Shown: positions 15,965-24,058, counted from the stretch's first letter. The stretch: 64,000 nt of DNA from an uncultured Eubacteriales bacterium (GCA_934546935.1 CAKTEH010000003.1:1-64000), one strand, 5' to 3'. The notes: a model not told the origin generated them from the letters alone. Made by a program: numbers and translations.

Positions 15965-16624
15965 TTATTCCAAAGCCTCACCGGAATAGGTGAGGAATAA
16001 CAGCCCGAAAACAAAAGTCTGAATCGCGATATGCAAAACATTAAAATACGCCGAAATCGGGACCGGGAGCAGGATCGGGCATACCGAATACAAAAGGGAC
16101 ATAATTACGCCGCCGACGAGGACATTGGAAAACAGGCGGATGCCCATGGAAAAAGGCGCTATGCAGTCTGTCAGGATTTTGATGGGCATAACAACCGGAG
16201 ACGGATTGCACATGCCGCGGATCCGGCCGCGGACACCGCGGAATTTAATGCCAATGACATTAACCATAATAAAGGAGCAAAGTCCGAGCGCCAAGGTACA
16301 GTTGATATCTTCCGTTGCCGGACTGATGCCGAATATTTCCACAAAGGTCATCGCAAACACATACAGCATGAAAGTCATTGCAAACGGAGCTGCAAATTCC
16401 GCCGCTTCCCCAACCTTACCCTTTGCAAAGCCATAGACCCCATCCACCGCCAGCTCCAGAAGACTCTGAAGGCCGTGCGGCTTGTCTGTGAATTTCCGGA
16501 TCCGCAGCCGCACAAGTACCAGCAGCACCAGCAATACGGCAAGTACCATCCAGGAAATTACCACAGATTTTCCCACATTTATGCCGAAAATATAAAATTC
16601 TTCCGGAAATATACTGATTTCCAT
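15965..16624 (-). CDS. atpB: F1Fo ATP synthase subunit a
   Basis: Membrane stator subunit forming the ion half-channels, 219 residues with five to six helices. The essential arginine is R163 in GIRLFSNVLVGG. The C-terminal helix has FNVLHIAIQTFVFGLLFLTY. The ATG at 16624 is preceded by GGGGAGG about 10 bases upstream; a longer frame would run into the 5' hairpin and promoter. First gene of the operon; no atpI precedes it. Confidence 0.93.
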   Translation of the reverse strand: MEISIFPEEFYIFGINVGKSVVISWMVLAVLLVLLVLVRLRIRKFTDKPHGLQSLLELAVDGVYGFAKGKVGEAAEFAAPFAMTFMLYVFAMTFVEIFGISPATEDINCTLALGLCSFIMVNVIGIKFRGVRGRIRGMCNPSPVVMPIKILTDCIAPFSMGIRLFSNVLVGGVIMSLLYSVCPILLPVPISAYFNVLHIAIQTFVFGLLFLTYSGEALE

Positions 16625-16704
16625 ATAATACAAACCTCCCCGCTTCAAATATCCCCATTTTCCGGACCGGGCTGTCCGGGTTATATGGACCCTGCTTCTG
16701 GTAA

Positions 16705-16734
16705 CAGACACCGCCGAAAAAACGGCGGTGTCTG
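16705..16734 (-). promoter_or_regulatory. 5'-terminal stem-loop of the atp mRNA
   Basis: A perfect 12-bp inverted repeat (CAGACACCGCCG and complement) with a six-base loop, U6 in the mRNA. It lies within a few bases of the predicted start site of the atp promoter. There is no T tract after it on the minus strand, so a stabilising 5' hairpin is more likely than a terminator. Confidence 0.7.
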
Positions 16735-16742
16735 CTACTTTT

Positions 16743-16770
16743 ATTATATTCATAAATTTTTATTTTTCAA
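16743..16770 (-). promoter_or_regulatory. promoter of the ATP synthase operon
   Basis: Minus strand: TTGAAA (16770-16765), 16-bp spacer, TATAAT (16748-16743). Transcription should start near 16736, directly at the base of the 12-bp hairpin. Confidence 0.8.
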
Positions 16771-17307
16771 CTGAAAAAACACGGATATTCCAACAAAACA
16801 AACAAGTTTTATATGAAAAATTCGTGCAAAGTGTTGTAAAATTTAAAAATCCTTATATAGTCTCAATTTTACACCGGCAAGCCGAAAAATGCAGGATTAT
16901 TTTTGTTTTCATGCAAATCTGTCCATATATCCACGTAAATTTCGGTGAAAACAAAAAAACCGACAGGAAAATACAATAGATGTAAATAAATTGTGAAAGG
17001 CAGGGTTTGTTTATATTCAGTTGATAATTGCCTTCTATAATAGGTTCCGGAAGACAGGAAAAAGGCATAGCACCGCATATCTTTTGTGCAAACTTTCCGT
17101 GAAATTGTAAACTTTTTGCTTTTTTTGATCCTTTTGAATAAGAATTGCCCTGTCCTCCGTCCATTGTATAGAACGCCGGTGCACAGCGGCTGGTTTTTCT
17201 CCTGCAGCCCGTGCACCCGCAGTTATGGATATATGAATAGAAAGAGCCGCCGCGTGGGAAATCACCTGGATTTTTTACAGCGCGGCAACGGAGCAAAGGA
17301 GTGAATT
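16771..17307. other. AT-rich intergenic region between divergent units
   Basis: About 540 bp separating the atp operon from the 17.3-kb gene. Frames on the minus strand here have no ribosome-binding site or recognisable domain. A TATAAT (17036-17041) is present on the plus strand but without a convincing -35 box. No RNA gene was recognised. Confidence 0.4.
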
Positions 17308-17724
17308 ATGGTCATCACAAAACAGACAGTCCTGCATAAGCTTTTTGGCCGTGGAAGCGCGGAATGTATAGACGGCGCATACCTCAGCGTCCGGTTTGCC
17401 TGTGGGGAAAAGCGTTTTGTCTTCCCGGACGCATTTGCGCAGTTTCTTCGCTTCGAAGACGCACAGACACAGGCAGAAGTAGAAGAAATGATTGAAAGCC
17501 AGCGGCTTCAGCGTCAGGAGCGCAGTGCGGCGCTTGCTGGGGAAATTCTCGAGCAGGAACGCCGGCAGCAGCAGGTGCTGGCACAGGTGCAGGCAGAGGA
17601 AGCATTAATCCCCGAGGCCATCGCCGAAGCGGAGGCATACGAGGATACGGCCTATACCGACGAATACAGCACCATTTTTGACTGGCGTACGCTCAGCCTG
17701 AAGTCCCTGTCAAACCGCGATTAA
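17308..17724 (+). CDS. hypothetical protein with small beta-barrel-like N-terminal domain and coiled coil
   Basis: A 138-residue protein of unknown function. Residues 6-48 (VLHKLFGRGSAECIDGAYL, then SVRFACGEKRFVFPDAFAQFL) follow the pattern of a short beta domain seen at ends of several Firmicute helicases and hypothetical proteins: G.G.. followed by V.F..GEK.F.FP.AF. Residues 53-105 are Gln/Glu-rich and predicted coiled coil, and the acidic C-terminus ends STIFDWRTLSLKSLSNRD. AAAGGAG precedes the ATG. It is monocistronic, with its own terminator downstream. Confidence 0.65.
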   Translation: MVITKQTVLHKLFGRGSAECIDGAYLSVRFACGEKRFVFPDAFAQFLRFEDAQTQAEVEEMIESQRLQRQERSAALAGEILEQERRQQQVLAQVQAEEALIPEAIAEAEAYEDTAYTDEYSTIFDWRTLSLKSLSNRD

Positions 17725-17789
17725 AATCAGCATATCCGCTTGCCTTTTGCAGGCGGACATGTTAGACTGAAAATAAGCGGCGCAACCGG

Positions 17790-17818
17790 AAAAGGCGGCG
17801 GACAGCACGCCGCCTTTT
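17790..17818 (+). terminator. terminator after the 17.3-kb hypothetical gene
   Basis: Perfect 11-bp arms AAAAGGCGGCG and CGCCGCCTTTT with a seven-base loop; the T tract is part of the 3' arm. Confidence 0.8.
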
Positions 17819-17915
17819 ACAATATACGCAACGCCACCCAAAAGACGCCGCCTGCGTTTTTTGGGTGTGTTCATGTCCGGATGCCGGCAGCTCCGCCTGG
17901 AAAGAGGATGAAAAA

Positions 17916-18320
17916 ATGAGACAATGGTTTTCAAAGCTGATGTACGGCCGCTATGGCGGGGACAATTTGGGAAGGTTCCTATCCTTTGCTGCGCTGGTCC
18001 CGCTGATTGTATCGCTGTTTATCGGCGGTGCGGCTGGAATGGCGCTGTGGTTTGTAACCCTGGCGCTGCTGATATGGATGTACGTACGCATGTTTTCGCG
18101 TAATATTTCCGCCCGGACCCGGGAAAACCAGAAATACCTGCAATACAAAACGCGCCTGTTCAGCGCATTCCATGGCGCACGCAACCGTTTCCGGCAGCGT
18201 AAGCAATACCGCTTTTTCCGCTGCCCCAAATGCCGCGCCTGGCTGCGTGTCCCGCGTGGCCGCGGCAAAATCCGCATAAACTGCCGTCAGTGCGGCACAA
18301 GCTTCGACGCCAAAAGCTGA
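17916..18320 (+). CDS. membrane protein with C-terminal zinc ribbon
   Basis: A 134-residue protein. Two closely spaced hydrophobic segments (about 21-58: FLSFAALVPLIVSLFIGGAA and ALWFVTLALLIWMYV) precede a strongly basic linker. A zinc ribbon with CPKC and CRQC pairs, in FRCPKCRAWLRVPRGRGKIR and NCRQCGTSFD, ends the protein. Function unknown. It is the first gene of a tight unit with a DUF5685 protein and a J-domain protein; the three overlap or nearly touch, suggesting a shared role. The ATG at 17916 follows AAGAGGATG. Confidence 0.75.
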   Translation: MRQWFSKLMYGRYGGDNLGRFLSFAALVPLIVSLFIGGAAGMALWFVTLALLIWMYVRMFSRNISARTRENQKYLQYKTRLFSAFHGARNRFRQRKQYRFFRCPKCRAWLRVPRGRGKIRINCRQCGTSFDAKS

Positions 18321-18325
18321 AGGCT

Positions 18326-19162
18326 TTGTTTGGATACGTTACGGCCGATTTCAACGCGCTGAACCCGGCGCAGCAGGCGCGTTACCGCGCGGTTTACTGC
18401 GGACTGTGCGCGCAGATCGGGCGCCGCTGCGGCAACATCGCCCGTGCCGGCGTCAGCTTTGATATGGTTTTTTTGATCCTTGTGCTCGAATCGATGTACG
18501 AACCTCCCGTTACCGCTTATGCAGCGCGCTGTCCGGCGCATCCGTTCCAAAAACAGGCGATGCAGATAAGCGAAATTTCCGCCTACGCGGCAGATCTGCA
18601 GGTCCTCCTATGGTACGAGAAAAAACGGGACGACTGGCATGACGAACACCGGCCCGGCGCGCTTGCCCAGCTTTTTTTCCTTCAGCATGCATACCGGCGT
18701 GCACAGCGGCGGCAGCCGGAAAAATGCGCGCTTATCCGCAGGCGTCTTGACGCGCTGTATGCGTTGGAGCGCGCTGGTATTCCCGATCCGGATCAGGCCT
18801 GCGCGCTTTTCGGCGCACTGATGGGCGAGCTTTTTGATTATGGCGGAGGGTATTTCCACAATCTGCTTCGCAGCTTTGGCAATGCGCTTGGCCGCCTGCT
18901 CTACAGCATGGACGCTGTGCTGGATTACGATACAGACCTGCGCCGCGGCCGTTATAACCCCCTGGCCGGCCTTTCCGCACCTTCGGAGGACGGTTTTGCC
19001 GATATACTTGGGATGCTTGCGGCACAGTGCGCCGCCGAATTTGAAAAACTGCCGCTGGAACAGGATCTCGCGCTGATGCGCAACGTGCTGTATTCCGGCA
19101 TCTGGCAGAAATACAGGCTGAAAACAGCCAAGAAGAGGGAAAATGATTCAGGATCCATATAA
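18326..19162 (+). CDS. DUF5685 family protein
   Basis: A 278-residue protein of a family common in Clostridia with no assigned activity. Typical features are the N-terminal FGYVTADFNAL, the motif YRAVYCGLCAQIGRRCG (about 25-41), and a C-terminal helix pair with YSMDAVLDYDTDLRRGRYNPL. I assign a TTG start at 18326 because the family begins MFGYV and no suitable ATG exists; a GAAGG lies just upstream. It starts 5 bp after the zinc-ribbon gene and overlaps the J-domain gene by 20 bp. Cys and Asp conservation suggests a metal-dependent function, which is unproven. Confidence 0.75.
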   Translation: MFGYVTADFNALNPAQQARYRAVYCGLCAQIGRRCGNIARAGVSFDMVFLILVLESMYEPPVTAYAARCPAHPFQKQAMQISEISAYAADLQVLLWYEKKRDDWHDEHRPGALAQLFFLQHAYRRAQRRQPEKCALIRRRLDALYALERAGIPDPDQACALFGALMGELFDYGGGYFHNLLRSFGNALGRLLYSMDAVLDYDTDLRRGRYNPLAGLSAPSEDGFADILGMLAAQCAAEFEKLPLEQDLALMRNVLYSGIWQKYRLKTAKKRENDSGSI

Positions 19163-19835
19163 GGTATTAGGCGTCTCCCCAACTGCCTCTGACGACGAAG
19201 TTAAAGCCGCATACCGCCGGCTTGCAAAGAAATATCACCCGGATCTGAACCCGGGAGATGAAGCTGCCGCGCAGAAAATGAACGAGATTAACGCGGCATA
19301 CGAACAGATCAAAAACCCGCAGAAACACCAGGCTTCTTCCCCCGGCGCGCAGCAGGCATATGGCGCCTATGGATACAGCGGGCCCTATGGCAGTTCCGGT
19401 GGGGCTTCCTACGCCGCAGCAGAACGCTGTATCAACGCCGGCCTGTTTGCCCAGGCGCGCAGCGCGCTCGATGCAATACCGCAAGCCTCGCGCAGCGGCT
19501 ACTGGTTTTTTCTCAGCGCTGTTGTTTATCAAAATCTTGGCAGCCATATCAATGCGCTTGACCACATCCAGCGCGCAATCACCCTGGAACCAGACAATTT
19601 GCAATACCGGCTGTTTTATCAGCAGATGCGCGCGGGCGCGGACGATTATCAGGCGCAAGCGCGCGCCTACGGGATGGGCGCAGGCAGTGCGCGCAGGCTG
19701 TGTTTCGGCATGTGTGCCGCCTGTATGATCTCCAATTTTGCCTGCAATCTTTGTTGGGGCTGGGGCGGTTATTCCCATGACGCACAGCCATACAGCACCC
19801 CTCCGTATCAGGACAATACGCAGGAAAACAACTGA
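19143..19835 (+). CDS. J-domain (DnaJ-like) protein
   Basis: A 230-residue protein. Residues 4-60 form a J domain with the HPD tripeptide at 32-34 (KKYHPDLNPGDE), needed to stimulate DnaK-type ATPases. A Gly/Tyr/Ser-rich linker (PYGSSGGASYAAAE) follows, then about 90 residues of TPR-like helices (RCINAGLFAQARSALDAIP, HINALDHIQRAITLEP). The C-terminus has a Cys-rich hydrophobic patch (LCFGMCAACMISNFACNLCW). It has no DnaJ zinc finger, so it is a specialised co-chaperone rather than DnaJ itself. Partner genes are the overlapping DUF5685 gene and the zinc-ribbon membrane protein. Confidence 0.88.
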   Translation: MIQDPYKVLGVSPTASDDEVKAAYRRLAKKYHPDLNPGDEAAAQKMNEINAAYEQIKNPQKHQASSPGAQQAYGAYGYSGPYGSSGGASYAAAERCINAGLFAQARSALDAIPQASRSGYWFFLSAVVYQNLGSHINALDHIQRAITLEPDNLQYRLFYQQMRAGADDYQAQARAYGMGAGSARRLCFGMCAACMISNFACNLCWGWGGYSHDAQPYSTPPYQDNTQENN

Positions 19836-19899
19836 TCCAGCGCAGCTGTTGTGCCTTCCCACCTTATTTGATTAAAAAATCTGAATGTGAGAGGTTTTT

Positions 19900-20328
19900 A
19901 TGTATCTGGATGATATGGAAATCGGAATGGAATTTTTAACCGGAGACGTACGCATTGAAAAGGAAAAAATGCTTGCATTTGCACGGGAATACGACCCCTT
20001 TCCACTGCACTATGACGAGGAATACGCAAAACATACACGTTTTGGGAAGCTGATTGCCCCAGGTGTGATGTCTTTTATGGCCGTTTGGGCACGCGTGATG
20101 GAACTCGGATTCCTTGGAGAGGAGTAGATTGCCGGTAAATCGACAAAAATCGAATGGTTCCATCCGGTATACGCAGACGACGTCCTGTCCGGAAGGGTGG
20201 AAATCACCCGCATTACCCGCCGAAATGCTTACAATGGAATTGCCGAGCTGACGCTTTGGGTGTACAACCAGGAAGGCGTGCTGGTTCTGACCAATATAAC
20301 AGAAGCGATTATCCAATACCGTCCATAA
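19900..20328 (+). pseudogene. MaoC-like acyl dehydratase gene with an in-frame amber codon
   Basis: The frame encodes a 142-codon hot-dog-fold protein of the MaoC/(R)-specific enoyl-CoA hydratase group, but codon 76 is TAG (20125-20127). Before it: EYDPFPLHYDEEYAKHTRFG, with the family D...H pattern, and LIAPGVMSFMAVW. After it, without frame change: IAGKSTKIEWFHPVYADDVL and SGRVEITRITRR, ending TNITEAIIQYRP and TAA. All family landmarks are preserved, so the lesion is recent, a strain variant or a sequencing error. Relatives have a non-stop residue there. A strong terminator follows at once. Confidence 0.82.
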
Positions 20329-20366
20329 AAAAGCCCTGCGCAGCAGATTTGCTGCGCAGGGCTTTT
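20329..20366. terminator. bidirectional terminator between maoC-like gene and degV
   Basis: A perfect 17-bp stem (AAAAGCCCTGCGCAGCA and complement) with loop GATT, ending in T4 in each direction. Confidence 0.92.
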
Positions 20367-20373
20367 ATGTAGC

Positions 20374-21219
20374 TTATTTATTGCGGATAAACAGGACGCC
20401 CAGCGTACCCGGCCCGCAATGGCAGGACACCGTGCAGCCAGCAGTTGTCTGATAAACCTGCTGGAAAGGCTCACACTCACCAACCGCACCCTTGACTGCC
20501 GAAAGCACCTCGTCGGAAACCGGCGTATAGGTAATAAAAAGCCGGTCGCGGATGATATCGTCACGATTTCCAAGCCGGTCATGAGTATATTCGGCAAGGC
20601 ACTTGTCAAAGTTGCCGCGGTACTTCTTGCATACCCGCATTTTCCCATCCCGCACCTCGATGCAGGGTCTCAGCTTGAGGAGATTGGCGCCCAGCGCGGA
20701 AACCGCGGAGCAGCGCCCGCCTTTGACCATATAATCCAGACGGCTGAGCAGGAAGCTTGCCTCAACGCGGGTTGTCAGCTCCCGCAGCTGTTGACACATT
20801 GCTTCAATATCCGTACATTCCTCCGCCATCCGGCAAGCTTCAAGCACCACATGCCCCTGGCCCGTTGAAAGATTTTGCGAGTCGATAACATAAACATTAT
20901 TGAAATTTTCAGCTGCAAGGCAGGCATTCTGGTAACAGGAGGAAAAGCCCGAGCCAATATTGATATGGACAACCGCATCATATTTTTCCGCATAGAGCGC
21001 AAAAATATCACGGTATTCCTCCATATTGACTGCCGCCGTAGAGCACAAACTGCCTCCGGCATCGACATGGGCGAAAATATCGCCAGGGACGATATCCACG
21101 CCGTCATGATAGTGTTTTCCATCCTTCACAACGATCAGCGGCGCGATGCCAATATCATATTGCCGGATCAACGCGGCAGATAGATCGCAGGTGCTGTCCG
21201 ATGTGATTTTAATATTCAT
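20374..21219 (-). CDS. DegV family fatty-acid-binding protein
   Basis: A 281-residue DegV/FakB-type protein that binds a fatty acid and presents it to a FakA kinase in Gram-positives. N-terminal signature IKITSDSTCDLS; then GSGFSSCYQNACLAAE (phosphate-contact loop, about 97-112), DYMVKGGRCSAVSALGANLLKLRP in two segments, and C-terminal HCGPGTLGVLFIRNK. The ATG at 21219 is preceded by GGAAGAGGAA. It is the second of two tandem, divergent DegV paralogues (about 25-30 percent alike by eye). No fakA is in the window. The convergent maoC-like gene may also act on acyl chains. Confidence 0.9.
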   Translation of the reverse strand: MNIKITSDSTCDLSAALIRQYDIGIAPLIVVKDGKHYHDGVDIVPGDIFAHVDAGGSLCSTAAVNMEEYRDIFALYAEKYDAVVHINIGSGFSSCYQNACLAAENFNNVYVIDSQNLSTGQGHVVLEACRMAEECTDIEAMCQQLRELTTRVEASFLLSRLDYMVKGGRCSAVSALGANLLKLRPCIEVRDGKMRVCKKYRGNFDKCLAEYTHDRLGNRDDIIRDRLFITYTPVSDEVLSAVKGAVGECEPFQQVYQTTAGCTVSCHCGPGTLGVLFIRNK

Positions 21220-21294
21220 CTGGAATTCCTCTTCCTTTTTACTCAAAATAATCAGTTTCACAGTACTTTTTCCGTATTATTTTCAATCCTAGAC

Positions 21295-22188
21295 TTAATC
21301 GCAGCGCTTCCCTCCCCAGAAAAATAACGCGACGGTACCCGGTCCAGTATGACTGCCGATAGTTGTCCCGATCGAATTGATCACGACCGGTTCCGCCAAA
21401 TTTTTAAAGCGCGATTCAACCAGCTTGGCGACGGCGCGGGCGTCTTCCATGCAGGCCGATTCGGAAATATAGCATTTACCGCTGTAATCCAAGCCGCCAG
21501 CCGCATTTTCCGTCATCTTTTCAACAATTTCACGAATTACGCGCTCTTTTGTACGCACCTTCTGTCTCGGGATCAGCTTGCCCTCATAATTCATATTTAA
21601 AAGCGGGCAGATTTTAAGCATCGTACCGAACCATCCAGAAACTTTCGATACGCGTCCACCCTTAATATAGAAGGTCAGATCCGTGGAGAAGAACCAGTGA
21701 TGCAGCTCAAGCTTATGGTCCTCCGCCCATACATAAAGCTCATCGATACCCATCCCGCCGTCACGCAGGTCGGCAAGCTTGTCCATCAAGAGGCCGAAGC
21801 CGGAGGATGCGCCGAGAGAATCCACAATTTTGATTTTGCGTTCCGGGAAGCGCTCCGCCAGCTCATCGCGCGCAATACAGGCGCTGTTAAACGAGCCGGA
21901 CAGGCCGGAAGAAAGGCAGACATGCACAAGGTCGTGACCCTGCTCCAGAATCGGCGTGAAGTAGCGCAGGTATTCATCCACATTGACCTGTGAGGTCTTG
22001 GTTTCCGCGCCATCCTCCATTGCCTTATAAAACTGGTCATAAGGCATACTTTTGCCTAAATCATCGAAATAATGTTTTCCATTGACATAAAAATGGAAAC
22101 AAATATAATGAATACCCCGTTTTTCAAGATGCTCCGCATCAAGATCCACAGTAGAATCACAGCTTAAGATATAATCTGCCATGGCCAT
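21295..22188 (-). CDS. DegV family fatty-acid-binding protein
   Basis: A 297-residue DegV paralogue. N-terminal YILSCDSTVDLDAEHLEKR, central CLSSGLSGSFNSACIARDEL, TDLTFYIKGGRVSKVSGWFG, and C-terminal IGSHTGPGTVALFFWGGKR. It differs from its tandem neighbour in the longer lid region, which suggests a different acyl chain preference. It lies divergent to a TetR regulator across 160 bp. GGGGAGC precedes the first ATG; a second in-frame ATG lies two codons later. Confidence 0.9.
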   Translation of the reverse strand: MAMADYILSCDSTVDLDAEHLEKRGIHYICFHFYVNGKHYFDDLGKSMPYDQFYKAMEDGAETKTSQVNVDEYLRYFTPILEQGHDLVHVCLSSGLSGSFNSACIARDELAERFPERKIKIVDSLGASSGFGLLMDKLADLRDGGMGIDELYVWAEDHKLELHHWFFSTDLTFYIKGGRVSKVSGWFGTMLKICPLLNMNYEGKLIPRQKVRTKERVIREIVEKMTENAAGGLDYSGKCYISESACMEDARAVAKLVESRFKNLAEPVVINSIGTTIGSHTGPGTVALFFWGGKRCD

Positions 22189-22261
22189 GCTCCCCTTTCA
22201 CCGGTCCCGATAAATTCCCATTGAAAGTTATTTATACGTATGCTATAATAACATTATATTT

Positions 22262-22290
22262 ATTGTATCATGCCTAGAAAAAAGTTGCAA
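22262..22290 (-). promoter_or_regulatory. promoter of the degV pair, with palindromic site
   Basis: Minus strand: TTGCAA (22290-22285), 17-bp spacer, TACAAT (22267-22262). The -35 box sits in AGTTGCAACT, a 10-bp palindrome (22283-22292) that could be an operator for the divergent TetR protein. Confidence 0.6.
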
Positions 22291-22349
22291 CTACAATTCT
22301 CCGGAAAAGTGAAATAATCTAAACAGATTTACAGAAAGTGTATGAATAA

Positions 22350-22970
22350 ATGGCAGAAGACAGACGAATCCGAAAAACGAAACGAAGCTTGAAGCAGGCG
22401 CTGCTTACCCTTTTAACCCAAAAGGCTTTCGAACAGATCACCGTCAAAGACATCTGCGAGGCTTCCGAAACCAGCCGCATTACCTTTTATACACACTATG
22501 ACGACAAATTTGCGCTGCTCGATGAGCTGTTCCGCGACTTTTCCGAGCTTGCAGTCGCACGTTTCCAGCAGCTGCAGGAAGAAAACAACCCACAGCACCA
22601 TGCGGTAGCAAGCTACTGCAACCTCCTCGACAGTGTCCTGGATTTTTACTTCCAATATGTGGAAACCTTTGAAACCGCAGAATCCGGGGAAAGCCCTTAC
22701 CTGCGTTTCCTGATTTACAAATATATCCTGGAAAACGTGGAGCACCTGGTAGAAGCGGAAAGCGGGACGATCCGGCCCAGATACAGCTTAAAAAAGACCA
22801 CCTGGTTTTTGTGCTATGGCCTGTGGGGCTTCATCAACGAGGCCCGTACAGAGGGCGACGACGTAGAACGCATCCGGCAGGAAACGCACGGAATCCTTCT
22901 GGCGCTCTTACAGTCGGAGGCCTTTATCAGCCATACGCCGCAGCATGGACCCGGGAACAAAGCTGAATAA
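22350..22970 (+). CDS. TetR/AcrR family transcriptional regulator
   Basis: A 206-residue repressor-type protein. The helix-turn-helix is at about 27-47 (ITVKDICEASETSRITFYTHY), in the usual TetR N-terminal position. The C-terminal ligand domain is helical and acidic. It is divergent from the degV pair, so fatty-acid or membrane-stress control of those genes is an inference from position. The start has only a weak ribosome-binding site. Confidence 0.85.
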   Translation: MAEDRRIRKTKRSLKQALLTLLTQKAFEQITVKDICEASETSRITFYTHYDDKFALLDELFRDFSELAVARFQQLQEENNPQHHAVASYCNLLDSVLDFYFQYVETFETAESGESPYLRFLIYKYILENVEHLVEAESGTIRPRYSLKKTTWFLCYGLWGFINEARTEGDDVERIRQETHGILLALLQSEAFISHTPQHGPGNKAE

Positions 22971-23017
22971 ACTGCACGTAAGACCTGGGGGAAAAACAGA
23001 TCTCCCAGGCCTGGTTC

Positions 23018-23440
23018 TTATACGGTTATCCATGCGCGCAGTTCCAGAAATTTTGCCTGTCCAATCCCGGAAACAAGCTGAATATCCTCGATTTTCATAA
23101 ACGGGCCATTATAGCTGCGGTATTCCACAATCCGCTGCGCCAACTGCTCCCCGATCCCGGGAAGGTTTTGCAGGGTTTGCACATCAGCCAGATTGATATT
23201 GACCTTGCCGGCCGCATCCTGCCCGCCGGTATCCTGCTGTGCGCCGTCAAGCCCAAGGACTGCCTGCAGTTTTTCCTCTGCGGAAAAACCGGACGCTTTT
23301 TCCAGCTGCGCACCGGAAAATGTGTAAGCTGTGCTGGTCAGCGCATACAGGAAAACAAAAAGCGCTGCAGCCGCTGCGCATGCTGTGATAGTTAACATCC
23401 ATTTTATCGCTCTTGCGCGCGCGCCGGGCTTTTCGTCCAT
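23018..23440 (-). CDS. ComEA-like helix-hairpin-helix protein
   Basis: A 140-residue protein. An N-terminal membrane anchor (ITACAAAAALFVFLYALTSTA, about 16-36) is followed by a low-complexity spacer. Two helix-hairpin-helix motifs follow (VNINLADVQTLQNLPGIGEQ and MKIEDIQLVSGIGQAKFLEL). ComEA binds incoming DNA outside the membrane during transformation. This protein lacks the SLBB domain of full ComEA and is not next to comEC or comEB, so a competence role is uncertain. The ATG at 23440 follows AAGGAGGGGC; a longer frame has no ribosome-binding site. Confidence 0.75.
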   Translation of the reverse strand: MDEKPGARARAIKWMLTITACAAAAALFVFLYALTSTAYTFSGAQLEKASGFSAEEKLQAVLGLDGAQQDTGGQDAAGKVNINLADVQTLQNLPGIGEQLAQRIVEYRSYNGPFMKIEDIQLVSGIGQAKFLELRAWITV

Positions 23441-23523
23441 ATGCGCCCCTCCTTTTTTACAAGGATACCATAAATCCAGAGAGATGCAAAGCGGCATTTA
23501 CCGTTTTTTGCATTTCTGTATGA

Positions 23524-23557
23524 AAAAAGCCGGACGGCATATGCCGTCCGGCTTTTT
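23524..23557 (-). terminator. terminator of trxA
   Basis: A perfect 17-bp-arm palindrome (AAAAAGCCGGACGGCAT and complement) without a separate loop, T5 at either end; it abuts the trxA stop. Confidence 0.9.
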
Positions 23558-23558
23558 G

Positions 23559-23864
23559 CTATTCAAGCATTGCTTCAATTTTGGCTTTCGGCACCAAGCC
23601 CACCGAAGTGGAAACCGGTTGTCCATCTTTAAAATAAACCAGCATCGGAATAGAGCTGACGCCATAACGCATGGCAAGATCCGGGCAGCGGTCGACGTCA
23701 ATCTTGCCCACACGCAGCGCAGGACGCTGTGCCTCGAGCTCTTCAAGAACTGGCGCAAGCATCCGGCAGGGACCGCACCAGCTTGCCCAGAAATCCACAA
23801 GGATTGGCTCCTTTGCGTCCAATACTTCTGTCTGGAAATTTGCTTCCGTAATTCGAATGGCCAT
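23559..23864 (-). CDS. trxA: thioredoxin
   Basis: A 101-residue classical thioredoxin. The active site WCGPC is at 29-33 and the cis-proline loop at VSSIPMLVYFKDG. It is a general cytoplasmic disulfide reductant. The ATG at 23864 follows AAGGAGG. It has its own promoter and terminator. No thioredoxin reductase gene is nearby. Confidence 0.95.
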   Translation of the reverse strand: MAIRITEANFQTEVLDAKEPILVDFWASWCGPCRMLAPVLEELEAQRPALRVGKIDVDRCPDLAMRYGVSSIPMLVYFKDGQPVSTSVGLVPKAKIEAMLE

Positions 23865-23974
23865 AAGCAAAGACCTCCTTTTGAGTTTATATACATCCGG
23901 CGGCAGCGCCCCGGGACGACCTTAGGATTCCGCAGGGCCGGCCGTTTATGTACGCCGTCTTATCTTTCCTCTAA

Positions 23975-24003
23975 ATTCTACCATATTTGTATACAAAAGT
24001 CAA
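23975..24003 (-). promoter_or_regulatory. promoter of trxA
   Basis: Minus strand: TTGACT (24003-23998), 17-bp spacer, TAGAAT (23980-23975), 110 bp before the trxA ATG. Confidence 0.7.
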
Positions 24004-24011
24004 GCTGCAAT

Positions 24012-24041
24012 AAAAATCCCCGGAAGCCGAAGCTTCCGGGG
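24012..24041 (-). terminator. terminator of the HEAT-repeat gene
   Basis: Perfect 10-bp arms CCCCGGAAGC and GCTTCCGGGG, loop CGAA in plus orientation, followed on the minus strand by ATTTTTA. Confidence 0.85.
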
Positions 24042-24058
24042 AAAACGACAAGCAAAAA

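Noticed and set aside
16853..17296. Minus frame of 147 codons upstream of atpB
   Set aside because: No ribosome-binding site, no domain, and it would overlap the only sensible leader for the 17.3-kb gene.
20125..20127. Pyrrolysine or selenocysteine decoding of the TAG in the MaoC-like gene
   Set aside because: No pylTSBCD gene is in the window, MaoC enzymes do not use Pyl, and selenocysteine uses TGA. A point mutation or sequencing error is simpler.
22985..23016. Terminator after the TetR gene
   Set aside because: CCTGGGGGA against TCTCCCAGG can pair, but the stem has a mismatch and no T run, so I do not list it.
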